Made by a program: the position numbers and the translations under genes
Shown here: positions 34,940 through 45,880 of the stretch, piece by piece
Layout: each line of letters begins with the position of its first letter
Numbering within the stretch: position 1 is the stretch's first letter
Assembly: GCA_017163975.1 (NCBI GenBank)
Contig: JAFFSR010000218.1
Span: 5,583,501-5,647,500 of the forward strand
Direction of reading: 5' to 3'
Length of the DNA: 64,000 bases
DNA from: Anastatus disparis
Taxonomy: Eukaryota; Arthropoda; Insecta; Hymenoptera; Eupelmidae
The notes under the pieces: generated by a model
Databases searched by the model: none
What the model was told of the DNA's origin: nothing
What the model saw: the letters and a program-made list of their open reading frames with translations, nothing else

Positions 34940-36194
34940 GTAAGTAAAAAATTTGCGTTCGAAAAATATGTCGTTTATACACATATTTAATTATATTCTA
35001 AACAAAAAGTGAAAGTAACATATAATTAAAAATCCGATCATCCAATCATAAATAAATTTCCTTGTTCTTGAGTTCACCTATAAAACAATTGGTTAAATTT
35101 AAGTTTCAAAAAAGTTTTAAAACATAATTTTCAATTCAATTAAAAATGTTAATACAATTTCAATAAAAAAATTAACGGCTAAAAAAACTACTATGAACAA
35201 AAAATTTTAAACAGTATGATTTTGTGTTCATTCATGATTATATCTATATACACTGCGGCAGAAGTCTAATGAATGAAAATACAAATAAAATACAAATGAA
35301 ACGTTTCTTTTTTTAACTGAAAAATGGCTATTCGACATCAATCACGATTAATTTAGTCATTGCCTTCTCTTTCATTCATAATGTATTCACTATTTAAACA
35401 TATGATATTTTTGTCGGGGCACCAAAAACATATACGAAAATTGTTATCTCGTAAAAATATTCTTTGAAAATCCTCCGATTAAGCGGTATCTTTTCGCAGC
35501 ATTGTTCAATTGTAGATTAAAACAAAACAAAAGCATCTATTTTATTATCTAATCGTAGCTATTTTGAATGACTCTTGTTTGGCGTTCGATTATTCATAGA
35601 CCAAAACTATAAAGCATTATTTATTTAAACTGATAAATTTACATAGCGAAATCTATGGTAAGACAAACGCTGTTGCTTGCACATAAGATTGTGTGCGTAT
35701 AGACACGAGTTATAATTACACAGTGAACAAAAGTAAGCAGGAATGTTAACAGTATTGTTAGAATAAACAATATTTTTCTATTTTTATTATCAAAATAATT
35801 TGTTTCGAAATTGTTGGAAATTTATAAAACTAAATTAGGCTGATTCTGTTCGGAGAACATTTATTTTGAAATAATTTTATTCTTAGGGCTTGCGCCAGGG
35901 TATATGATTTATACATGGTTATCGACATTGCGGTTTTCCAAATTTTAATCTCCATTCAAATATTTTCCGAAATATCTCTATATTAGGCTTTTTATTAGCA
36001 GAAATGTAAGACTGTAATATAGAGATATTTTTAAAACTTTTGGATTTAGAATAAAAAATTTGGAAAACTGTAATGTTGGTATTTCACATTACCTTGATTT
36101 AAAAAAATAATAATATAAAAACCTTATAAAAATAAATAAAACCAAACCAATTTCATATTGAAATATTTAAAAAATTTTTTTCCGTAAATTTCAG
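34940..36194 (+). other. Probable 5' UTR intron of the MFSD6-like gene
   Basis: Runs from GTAAGT to TTTCAG. It is AT-rich with no gene. A ~152-bp fold-back element sits at 35925-36076 and a GC-containing patch at 35885-35935. Confidence 0.4.
35925..36076. repeat. Long fold-back hairpin in the 5' UTR intron
   Basis: The left arm starts ACATTGCGGTTTTCCAAATTTT and ends AAATATCTCTATATTA. The right arm is its imperfect reverse complement (TAATATAGAGATATTT ... AATTTGGAAAACTGTAATGT). Each arm is about 64 nt with a short central loop. Such hairpins come from MITEs or can be small-RNA precursors. No TA or longer target duplication is obvious. Confidence 0.75.
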
Positions 36195-36365
36195 TGACTT
36201 TAGTTGAAATCAAGAAGAGGATGATTTACAGAAGGTGAATTATAAAAAAAAAAGAAGTTAGCAGGAAGAAAAAGAAAAAAAAGGCGGAAGATAGCAAAAA
36301 AAAGGAAGGGCGGACTGAATTAATAATAATTCGCATGTGCCGGGAAAAACGGGAAAACGATCAAG
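36195..36365 (+). other. 5' UTR exon with two upstream ORFs
   Basis: Begins after TTTCAG (36191-36194) and runs into the start codon. It is purine-rich at 36240-36310. A five-codon ORF starts at 36221. A second upstream ATG at 36335 lies in the +1 frame, has a weak context (C at -3) and overlaps the main start. The main frame has a stop at 36327 and no earlier ATG, which fixes 36366 as the first in-frame start. Confidence 0.55.
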
Positions 36366-36462
36366 ATGATGCTTCTCAAAAGCTTCTTCCGGAGAATCAC
36401 CAAGGATTTCCGGCAGAAGGAGCTTATGCCTCTCAAGCTTATATTCTTCGTTCAGACTTCAA
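36366..36462 (+). CDS. MFSD6: MFSD6-like coding exon 1 (residues 1-32)
   Basis: Encodes a basic cytosolic N-terminus (MMLLKSFFRRITKDFRQ) and the start of TM1 (LMPLKLIFFVQTS). Ends TCAA|GTAAGT in phase 1. The next acceptor is at 36868. Confidence 0.92.
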
Positions 36463-39400
36463 GTAAGTCTTTAAAAAAATAAAATAAAGTTGTTTTATCT
36501 GCTTTAAATCTTAGATCAAAGTAACTATGTTTGTAATGACTTTTCTGATGCCCTTGGACTATTTATATTTATATTGTTATCTATTAGTTATTGAATTTAA
36601 TTTTAAAACTATTAAAAGATTTTTTATATTTATAAAAACTTTTTTCCCTTTGTAAAAATGAATTAATAGAACAGCTTTTCACTAAATTAAAAATAATTTT
36701 TCATTTAATTTAAAATTATTTGTTATTTATTGTAAAATAAATTTTATTTATTTAACATCAAATTAAATTCAATAGACAGTTAAATTTTTCGTTAAACTTG
36801 AAATGATTTTATCAATAGTTACCAATCAATACGAACAATCAATAAAACAAAATTAAATTTTTTCTTAGCATTGTACATACTCTATCCGTACCTGACAATA
36901 CACATGAGAGAATTGGGAATCAATGTAGAAGAAACTGCAATTATGAGTGCAATTACTCCATTTGTTGCAATAATAATGCCGCCTATAGCTGGCTTAATAG
37001 CTGATCGTATAGGTAATTTTAAGGTAAGCAATTTGGTGCCTTTTTAATTTTTTTTTTGTCGTTGCTTTTCTTAACAGCCCAAAAAATTTTTTAGTTTTCT
37101 ACACTGAAAAAAATAGAATCTAGAACCAATGAGAATCCGCTTGGCGGTAGAAGATTTTCGTTTTGTTTTAAGCCATAGTAGAATTCCGCTTGACTCTAGA
37201 GGAAAATCTGCTTCAATGATATCGACTTCCTTCTAATAGATATTCTGCTACCACCTAGCAGAAATATTTTTTAAGCAACTAAACTTTAATATGATGAATA
37301 TTCATCTTGATTATAGTTATTAGGTACAACTAGATTTCTATTTGATTCAAGAACTAAGAATCAAATAGATTTTGCCTCTTACTCCTAGATTCTATTTTTT
37401 TCAGTGTATATGACAATTTTTATGAAACAAAATCGATTTAAAAATATTTTTCAAAATGAGCATATTTTAGTGAATTCCATGATTTAATAATTTTTACCAG
37501 AACATAAAATTAAAGTAACATAAATTATCCTGAAAGCTCCGACGATTCACATTAATTAATATCAATTGAAAGCAAGCTTTTATACGATTACAGATACTAT
37601 TATCATTATTCTCTGCGCTTGGCGGTGCAGCGGCATTATTATTACTGCTAGTGCCGGTCGGCCGAGTGACCGTACAATTTCCAGATAATGTTATATTCGG
37701 AGCCAGTTGTCCTAACAACGCCGAGGGTAATCTCATTTATACAATGAACCAAGCGCATCCTTGCGATACGTTAATGGATTCTAAGCTAGACGCGACGATA
37801 CAAAGTTGCGGGTGAGATGAGAATTTATTTTGTTTTTTTCTATTTTAAAATGTTGAATGCTTGTAGGACTTGAGAAAATTAACGATTGTTAAGTGAATGT
37901 TTAATTGTTTGAATAATTTTATTCAGGCTCTATCGATTATTATGCTATTCTGGAAGATAAGAGAAATTTATTGATCGATAAGAGCTTTAATTTTGCAGGA
38001 GATATTTTGTAATATAATTATATGCGATATTTCCTGTATAATTAATCAAAGCCTGATTAAATTAAAATTACTCAAGTTAAGAATTTTCTCGAAGTTTGTT
38101 GCTTATCATTAGATATAATTTAATTACGCGATCCTAGTTCTGTTTAACTTTAATAGTTTATTGTATTAAGGAACATTCTTACATATTCTAATTCATTGTT
38201 ATTGATAATATTAGTTAAATAATAGTGGTTTTATGACAAATATTATAGTATTTTAATAAGGTTAACAAAATAAAAATACCATTATATTCCTTAATTTAAT
38301 AAAGTATTGTGTGATTGAATTTAATTAAATTGAATTTTTACGATAATTATATATAATTAAATTACCAATAATTTTATTTCAACTATTGATTTTTTTTAAT
38401 ATTATGAAAATGTTTATGTGAATATGCATGTGTATCAATAAAGAAAGTATTTAGTTAAATTTTTCTAAGATATTATTCTATATACAAATTGATATAAAAA
38501 AATTTGCGATACCCGTAAGCACATAAAAATAAGCTATCATCTCTTTCAAATTTATGATATTATTTACCTAATAAATAATAGACTTAAAAAAAAATAAATC
38601 TTTTTAAACGCGCTCTTCACTGTGAGATATGGTTACAAATTATTTGTGAGGTCTATCAAAAAGCGGTAAAATTTTCATAGCCACTACAAGAGAGCACTTG
38701 AATTTTAATTTATTTTATACCCAGAAAACTTGCTAATCATCAAATAGCGGTATTCTAATTGGAAAATAATTTACTAAATAAAAATCATAAATCCATTTCA
38801 TTAAATTTTACAGATACGCATGTCCTTTTGGCGGGCAGAACGAAACTGAAATAAAAGCGATATTAACGTCTCAAAGTTATAAATTAAACGTTTACGACCC
38901 GAAAACTTCAAGGAACGAGACCTACGATTTTGAGATATCGGATAGTTTGATGCCAGTGGTAATTACTCGATGAAATATTTCAATAACTTAATAATTTATC
39001 GATCCCATAACAAACTTTTAAAATTTTTTAATAGATCACGAGAATTCCAGACGATGCAAGGGAGGTCAGGAAATTAAAGAACATGGAATACTATAAAATA
39101 GTCATCCGGCAGCTTTCGAAAAATGTTCTATTTTTTCCCACTTACAATCCGCAACTTTTCGAATTTAACTGCAGCCAATCGGATACTGGTGAAAGCAATA
39201 ATTCCACTTTTTGCGGATTTAATTCACTTATAGATAAGGTAAATAAATTAATTTTAAGTACACATTTATCAAAAATTTCGAATATATTCATAGTTCATAT
39301 TAAAAATATTTATAAATGCGAAGAAAAGGAATTCAAATTAAAATCCGATCGAACTTAAAAAATTTGTTCTTTTCGTAATTTTCCAGTTTTAAAAAAATGT

Positions 39401-42400
39401 ATTCGATTCGCTTACTCTAGTTTTTTCCAACTTACAGATTGGCAAAGATGACGTAACATTCAAAATTGCTCTGAAAGCTTTGAAACAATCGGGCGACGAT
39501 TTGAATGAGAATCAGCGACGTTACCTAGCGCACGGTATAAATTGGCTTGGCAAAGACAATTTATCAACGAAATGCTCATCGAATAACGAAGAACAAACAA
39601 GCGTATTAGTCGATGCACAAAATTCATTGAATAATACGTCCAATGGAATGATATACGCCGAAGGTTGTACAAAAACTTGTATACTCACAGCACCGAGAAA
39701 TGATATTTGCACAAATCAAAAAATGCAAATTGAATATAATATCAGTCTGACGTTCTGGGCGTACTTGGCCATTCGAGTTTTTATTAGTAAGTTATTTTTC
39801 GTACTATAAATTTGATTCTTTATGCGATGTTCGAAATTATATTCATATCTTACCAGATTCAGATATTATTTACTTAAATACTCTGAATATAATTTTACAC
39901 ATATAAACTTTTTTTCCTTTATATAAACCTTGTAAATAAAGATTCATTTTTACTATATTTTATTCAGTGTAATAAAAATTATTGTTACAATCAAATCCTA
40001 ATTTTTGACACTGACAAATCATAAATCCTTTCGAAAAGGACTCATAAAATGGACTCATATTATAATAGAATAAATAAAATGTTAAAGAAAAAACTAATCT
40101 AAAAATTTTTACCCATACAGGCATGATAGGAGGCACGGCATTTGCGATGTTCGAGGGTGCAGTTATTGCAATATTACGCGAGCAGAAAGCTGATTATGGT
40201 TTGCAAAGAATATACGGCAGCATTGGCGGCATGATATCTTCTCCATTGTCTGGATTGCTTATCGATTACGCCAGCAGTAACAAGGGCTATGCTGATTTTA
40301 GGTAGGCGAAAAAAATTCAAATGTTCTTTTTGAGTATTGAAGAAAAGTATTTATGATTTTTTAAAAATTATATTCATTATAAATCATTAAAAAAAGAATT
40401 TAATAGCTCATGAAATAATATTGTGTTTCTATTGTTTGTACAATCTTTGTTTATTTATAGGCCGGCGTTTTATTTGTACGCGACGCTAAAGATCTTCTCA
40501 GGCCTTCTTATGCTCATGATTAATCTTAATTTCAAACCACCAGCCACCAATGTTGTTAAGGATGTTGTATCAGTATTGAAAAACGTCGAAGTTGTAGCTC
40601 TTCTCACTGCCTGTTTCATATTAGGTAAGTTTTCTTTGACATTTATTTTAATTAAATGAGAAAAAAATATACAACGGAAATTATAATTACTATAAATTAT
40701 TTTAAATATGTTAAAAGAATAATCGATTTTAATAATATGTGAAAAATCATAAATTGATTAATTATGATTATCTCGACTTTATTTTACTCGATGCAACGCA
40801 ATTGCACGTATCGTTGACACATGGACTGTAAAAAAAAAGAGAAAAAAAAATAAATAAAAGGTATAAGCCGTGCCTTATAACCTCGCGGAGCGAATGTCAA
40901 TGTCGTTTGTACAGCCGTAGACACGTGAAATTACATGCTTGGAAAAAAGAGACGCTCGCGTAATTTCCGGCACTGCCGCGCATCATCAAGATTCTGCACC
41001 ACCCAAGTTTTTCCATTGGTGCTTTGAATTTCGCTAATGACGATGTAGTTTATTTTTTTATTTGTAGCTTTGTAGATTTGCTTTTTTGTCGAAATAATTG
41101 CTCCTCGTACTTTTTTCTTTTGTTTACTTTTTCGCAAATGAGTTTATTGTGAATTGCGTCTAGTTTTTTTGTGATAATATTTCTCAAAATAATGAAATAA
41201 AATATAATTTCCATATTTCAATAATCTGGTTATAGAAATTTTCTTATTTTTAAAGATCAATAACTATAAATAAATAAAACCAAAAAATTTATTTCATCCA
41301 ATTTATGAACAATAAATTTGACTTTATGATTTTTATCTTACAGGAACTGCCTGGGGTTACATAGAATCGTTCTTATTCTGGCTGCTAGAAGATTTAGGCG
41401 CATCAAGATCACTCATGGGAATAACTATAACAGTCGGCGGCATAGCGGGAATTCCCCTACTAGTGTTATCTGGTCCAATAATAGATCGAATTGGTCATGC
41501 TAATGTACTATTTATCGGCTTCATATTCTACTCCATTAGACTTATAGGTAAATTTTTTATTTCGTTTTTTTATTCTTTTTATTTTTGAAAACAAAAATAT
41601 TTTGATAAATTATACGATGATCGCGATAATATTGTCATTTATATATGAATTGTAAGAGGTACAGAATAATAAATAATTCATGTTGGATAAAACCACAGTA
41701 GTTATTATGAAATAATATGTAGCTTTTGATGGTCATACTGAAAGAAATATACAATAAATAAATAACATCTTAATACAGTCGAAATACTAAAAAATATATT
41801 TTTTATTGTACTCACAATTGATGACTCGCATTTGATATTTCCTAAATATAATTAATATGAAAATTCTTGAATTTCAGGATACTCATTAATTTATAACCCT
41901 TGGCTATGCCTAATATTCGAGGCGTTAGAATCCGTAACATCTTCATTGAGTTTCACCGCGGCTGTAACTTACGCCGCCAAATTGTCCACAACGACGACTG
42001 ACAGCTCGATTCAAGGATTGCTCGGAGGTCTTTATTATGGCGTTGGTAAGTAAACTTGCTTTTTTATATCAAAAAATTATATGATTATAAATTGTCATGT
42101 ATCATAAAAACATTAACTCACAACATTATTTTTTCATTCACCAGGTAAAGGATCTGGAAGCTTGATAGGTGGTTACCTGATGAAGGCTTTCGGTACACGT
42201 CCCACCTATCAAATCTTCGCTGTGATAACTCTCGTGACCGGTCTCATGTATCTGCTCTTCAATTTGACATACTTAGCAAAGAGGCCGCAAGTTGAAGGCA
42301 ACGATATTGTCAAGAAGAAACCTAAAATCAAAGACCAACCAGCGGCGATTGAAAACGGCAAGATCCAAGATTTGGAGGCCAGTAAAGCGAGAAAAGAAAA

Positions 42401-42647
42401 GGAATTAGAACCTGAGCCGTACATTATCGACGATATCGAAGCAATCAATAACGCCAAGAACCTCGATATAGTCGATAGTGTTAATGACGATGACAAATCT
42501 GACGATAATGAGAAAAATGATAAGAAGGAAAATGATAACCAAGTTAGGCAAAGGCATACGCACCAAAATGGTAATGTTAATCCTGCTTTTGAAGGCGAGG
42601 ACGAAAGTAAAGTAACTGTTGAAAAAGAACAGAAAGGTAATAAGTGA
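36366..42647 (+). CDS. MFSD6: MFSD6-like major facilitator transporter, 11 coding exons
   Basis: Joining the 11 exons listed below gives one uninterrupted 795-residue frame, close to the usual length of MFSD6 (about 790). Twelve hydrophobic segments are visible: TM1-3 at residues 22-107, TM4-12 at about 374-672. Between TM3 and TM4 lies a long loop with many Cys and N-glycosylation sequons, as expected for a luminal or extracellular side. The loop after TM2 has the MFS A-motif (GLIADRIGNFK); a similar GPIIDRIGH follows TM8. RIYGSIGG, FLFWLLEDLGAS and GVGKGSGSLIGG match MFSD6/MFS_1_like landmarks. The 120-residue C-tail is Lys/Asp/Glu-rich and cytosolic. The substrate of this family is not settled. 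ATG at 36366 has A at -3 and is followed directly by another ATG. All introns are GT-AG with continuous phase. MFSD6L or another MFS_1_like paralogue is the alternative. Confidence 0.93.
36869..37023 (+). CDS. MFSD6: MFSD6-like coding exon 2 (residues 33-84)
   Basis: Follows TTTCTTAG. Encodes the rest of TM1, TM2 (SAITPFVAIIMPPIAG) and the A-motif GLIADRIGNFK. Ends AAG|GTAAGC in phase 0. Confidence 0.95.
37024..37593 (+). other. Intron 2 with a MITE
   Basis: GT-AG intron of 570 bp. More than half is a TA-flanked inverted-repeat element (37100-37408); the rest is AT-rich. Confidence 0.9.
37100..37408. mobile_element. MITE with 24-bp perfect terminal inverted repeats
   Basis: The left end TACACTGAAAAAAATAG... 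(37100-37123) is an exact reverse complement of the right end (37385-37408). The outer TA on both sides reads as a TA target duplication around CACTG...CAGTG, typical of Tc1/mariner-like non-autonomous elements. The interior is non-coding and contains smaller inverted pieces such as CTATTTGATTC and GAATCAAATAG. The same CACTG/TA type occurs at 51571 and 52122. Confidence 0.85.
37594..37811 (+). CDS. MFSD6: MFSD6-like coding exon 3 (residues 85-156)
   Basis: Starts after GATTACAG. Encodes TM3 (LFSALGGAAALLLLLVPVG) and the start of the large loop (VTVQFPDNVIFGASCPNN, several Cys). Ends TGCGG|GTGAGA in phase 2. Confidence 0.93.
37812..38813 (+). other. Intron 3, no content recognised
   Basis: GT-AG intron of 1002 bp, the largest within the coding region. 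AT-rich; I see no repeat, RNA or ORF worth noting. Confidence 0.85.
38814..38958 (+). CDS. MFSD6: MFSD6-like coding exon 4 (residues 157-205)
   Basis: Starts after TTTTACAG. Hydrophilic loop with two N-x-T sequons (NETE, NETY). Ends CCAGTG|GTAATT in phase 0. Confidence 0.92.
39035..39238 (+). CDS. MFSD6: MFSD6-like coding exon 5 (residues 206-273)
   Basis: Starts after TTTAATAG. Loop with FNCSQS and NNSTFC, which contain sequons and Cys. Ends GATAAG|GTAAAT in phase 0. The preceding intron is only 76 bp. Confidence 0.92.
39438..39786 (+). CDS. MFSD6: MFSD6-like coding exon 6 (residues 274-389)
   Basis: Starts after ACTTACAG. Rest of the loop (sequon LNNTS; Cys at AEGCTKTCILT) and most of TM4 (LTFWAYLAIRVFI). 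Ends TTATTA|GTAAGT in phase 1. It is the longest internal coding exon. Confidence 0.93.
39787..40120 (+). other. Intron 6, nothing recognised
   Basis: GT-AG intron of 334 bp, AT-rich, without visible repeats. Confidence 0.85.
40121..40301 (+). CDS. MFSD6: MFSD6-like coding exon 7 (residues 390-449)
   Basis: Starts after CCATACAG. Encodes the end of the TM4 region (GGTAFAMFEGAVIAILR), the family landmark YGLQRIYGSIGG and TM5 (MISSPLSGLLIDYAS). Ends TTTTAG|GTAGGC in phase 2. Confidence 0.93.
40461..40624 (+). CDS. MFSD6: MFSD6-like coding exon 8 (residues 450-504)
   Basis: Starts after TTTATAG. Encodes TM6 (YLYATLKIFSGLLMLMINL), the cytosolic central loop (KPPATNVVKDVVSVLKNVE) and the start of TM7. 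Ends ATTAG|GTAAGT in phase 1. Confidence 0.93.
40625..41343 (+). other. Intron 8 with a less AT-rich antisense ORF
   Basis: GT-AG intron of 719 bp. At 40860-41000 GC rises (CCTCGCGGAGCG, GGCACTGCCGCGC) and an imperfect hairpin GGTATAAG...CTTATAACC lies near 40860-40882. A 68-codon minus-strand frame spans 40931-41137. Confidence 0.8.
40931..41137 (-). pseudogene. Antisense intronic ORF, unrecognised
   Basis: A 68-codon frame with a Lys-rich start and a protein-like middle (YIVISEIQSTNGKTWVVQNL, then DDARQCRKLRERLFF). Its GC content exceeds that of the host intron. I do not recognise a family and see no splice context that makes it a gene. It may be a retrocopied or mobile-element fragment. 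Confidence 0.2.
41344..41547 (+). CDS. MFSD6: MFSD6-like coding exon 9 (residues 505-572)
   Basis: Starts after TCTTACAG. Encodes TM7 (GTAWGYIESFLFWLLEDLGA, the strongest MFSD6 landmark), TM8 (GITITVGGIAGIPLLVLSG) and the GPIIDRIGH loop into TM9. Ends TTATAG|GTAAAT in phase 1. Confidence 0.94.
41548..41877 (+). other. Intron 9, nothing recognised
   Basis: GT-AG intron of 330 bp, AT-rich, no visible repeats. Confidence 0.85.
41878..42045 (+). CDS. MFSD6: MFSD6-like coding exon 10 (residues 573-628)
   Basis: Starts after AATTTCAG. Encodes the end of TM9, TM10 (LCLIFEALESVTSSLSFTAA) and TM11 start (GLLGGLYYGVG). Ends GCGTTG|GTAAGT in phase 1. Confidence 0.94.
42145..42647 (+). CDS. MFSD6: MFSD6-like coding exon 11 (residues 629-795)
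   Basis: Starts after TTCACCAG. Encodes GKGSGSLIGGYLM (TM11), TM12 (IFAVITLVTGLMYLLFNLTY) and a 120-residue charged tail. The tail has a Lys-rich stretch, an acidic middle (IIDDIEAINNAKNLDIVDS) and a DDDKSDDNEKNDKKENDN low-complexity run. Stop TGA at 42645-42647. Confidence 0.95.
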
Positions 42648-43445
42648 TCGATTAAAAATGAAAATAACGAAAAGACTCCACACGGAGTCTTGGTGAATAT
42701 AATTTGAATACTCCCTTTATGGTGTAGAAATCGTATGATTAATGATTTGCGGCCTTGAGTGGCTTCATAACTAGTATTTTTTTGAGTGCCAAGAAATTAA
42801 ATATTCAAATTTATGCTTTTGAATTGTTAGCATCAAAGTTTTAAATTTGAAAATATTTCATTGATGGATATTCTGGCACTTTTTATTTGACATTTCGAAT
42901 AACATTTTTCATACGAATGAGATATGAGTTGACCATAGCAGGACGTTGTATAGATCGAAGATATTGATAATGTAAGATATTTATTTAAATTTCAAAGTCT
43001 TAAAGAACAGTATGGATTGCTAATTTATATGGGACTATGATGGTGAATTTGAATACACGTTATAAAATTCATCATTATTGTTTTGTATAAACAACAATTG
43101 CATATTGACTCAACGGGATTTGAAATATTAAAAAAAGTGTGATTGTAATAAGAATCTAGTTGTTTTTTTAAGCGTATAGGATATAAAATATAGAAATAAT
43201 TGTAATTAGAATTTCGTCAAATTTCAATGAAATCTCGAAAATTCTATTAAAAAAATAAACATTTTAGTTGAATTTTATCGATTCGAAAGAAAATATAACT
43301 TTTTCTTCACACTTTTTCATAGTTTTCTATCAATTATTATAAAAATAAATTTTATTCGTTACGTTTCTAAATTTTAGGAAATTATTTTTACAGTATTTTG
43401 TAAATAAAGTGTAAAAATAGAATAAACAAACATTGATATTTATAA
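42648..43445 (+). terminator. 3' UTR with several polyadenylation signals
   Basis: AATAAA hexamers lie at 43254, 43344, 43403 and 43421. Use of the last pair would give a 3' UTR of roughly 0.8 kb. The actual cleavage site cannot be read from sequence. Confidence 0.45.
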
Positions 43446-45880
43446 ACATCTTTTGAAAGCTTTATATAAACTTTTATACAAACTACATTATTTTTACAGA
43501 GTATATTTTCAAATTACCGTAAAATAACATATGTAGCTCGTTTAGAAAATAATATAACCTAATCAATCGAGTAGGTTTATTTTACTGTCGGAAATAATAA
43601 CGTCCGTAAATTCAGTTTTTCTCATAAATGTAAATTTGATCTGAAATGAATTTTTTTATTAAAATTTTGTTTTTTCTGATTCATATTATTTCGAAGTTCT
43701 TAAAAAACTAAAAAGAAATCCATACCCACAAAAGCAGAGGCTCATAATATTTTGTAAGCGATATTTCAATCAAAACGATTTTGTATTGATAAAATTATGA
43801 GATTTTTTAATATTCTTGTTCTCTAAACAAAAAAAAAGTAAAAAATGACTTACTGCAAATTAAGTAATTTTAGATTACTTAAAATGGATGTTCTTATTTT
43901 CGACGACAGTATTGATAAATTAATTTTACATTCTAAAAAAAAAAACTACTTTGTTTATGATTTTTTGTAAAGATAAACATTTTAAGTGATACTTAGGAAA
44001 TTATGAAATTAACATTATTACATAGTAAGTTAGCGTATTAAAAATTTTATTTTCATTTTCATATTTACAAATTTACTCTCATAACATCGGATGCAAATAT
44101 TTTTCTTCATAAATTCACGAGCTTGCAACATTTAGCAAAAAATAAGCACAACACAAGCAAGTAATCGAGAACACAATTGCGTCATTTGCTTCGCTTCCCA
44201 AAGCTCAAGATGTAACATTACATAATGAAATTAAACAAACAGCTCAAAAGCGAATGAAATTACATGTTTAAAAATTATTATATTTTGCGTAGCTGTGGGA
44301 CGTACTTAATTCCACGTGAAAGACAGTAACAATAAAATTTTTCTCTAAATGCAACGATAAATCTTTCGTACAATAAATTTTGCTACGACTGTAATAAAAT
44401 TTATGAACTATCTATACGGCTAAATTTTAGTGCCAGCAATAACGTAAACGTAAACAAATTGTTTATGTACTTGGCATTGGTTTACTTTGATTATAGAAGG
44501 ATTGCTTTAGCGTCAGAAGGTTTGGACGTTTAGACAGGTGTACAGTCAATTTGGTGTACATTAAAAATTTCAGTTTGAAAAAGTGAATATGACCGACAGT
44601 TATATAAAAATATAATAATTTATACAGTATGAAAATATGTGAAAATTTAATATTACATACTAGATTAAGACGAAGATTTGCGAAGAAGCGCATTTTATAA
44701 AATGTATTATTTTATAAAATTAATGAGTTCATCTAATTGTATAATTACATTATACATGAGATTCATACCTATTTTAATAGATCGATAACAGTACCTTTGA
44801 TTTAAAATTTTCAAAAAAGCGAGATGTATACTGCACAATAGGGAACAAAAAATACAAAATTCAAGCTAATTATTATAATATGTAAAAAAAATAATATTTA
44901 ATTCAAAAAAGGCCGATGGATTTCCACTAAAGTGATACATCGTGCGATAGAATAAATTTTTTTTTCATCGTTCCTAAAAGGCAAAGTGAGGATTTTCTAT
45001 GTTTAATGATAATTGTTAAAAATAATGGTTTGTGTCGAGAATGAAACGATAAATAAAAATTTTATTGTCTACGTTAGAACTAGTTAGGATTACTTAAGAG
45101 AAAAAAGTTTATTTATTATGTATTATACTCTGTAAATCGTTACGTTTGTTGTAGAAATGAAAATAAATTTTAAAACTTTTAGAAAAAAATAATCAATAGT
45201 AGTTATTGTTTAAGAACTTTTGAAATTACCTACAGTTTCCCGCCACTTCAAAAACTTCAACTCGTGCTCTCACAGATGGCATCACCACGCATTTTCACAT
45301 TGTCAATACTTTAATTCAATTTGTACATTAATCTTAAGTTTTAGTTTGAAAAAATCAATATTTTTATCAAATAAAACTGTACTTGTTAATTTTATGTCTT
45401 TTCATAATTTAATCTAAATTCATCAGATTTTGAAATTTTTGCCAAATTCAAATTGAACCTAAAATTTATTAATCAGAAATAATGTTACCGAAGTTCCTGA
45501 GGTGAACTAGTTACATGTGCAACTTTACATGTAATACAAATTGTAATTGGTTAACTTCAATTAACTTAAGGCTGATATAATTACTATTAAAATTTGAGAT
45601 CATCCAAAAATAATAAAAGTTTGATTATTTCCATTTTCATTAACTAGAGAAAATTAAATAGCAGAAGATGTATTGTCAAAGATTGAAGTAAAAATTCTGA
45701 ATGAAAAATGCACCAAAAAAAGCATAAATTTATAAGAAAATTATAATCAATAAAACAAGATTCTGATTATCTAATGACCAATCCATGCAAATAATAGCCT
45801 TAAATACACTCAAGCGTATCCCGAAATACGTGAAAATCATACAATTCCAAATATCGCGCCTACACGTTTAACATCGAATT
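43446..45880. other. AT-rich intergenic DNA
   Basis: No gene is supported between the transporter's 3' end and the next promoter region. Short open frames on both strands have AT-driven composition only. Confidence 0.5.
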
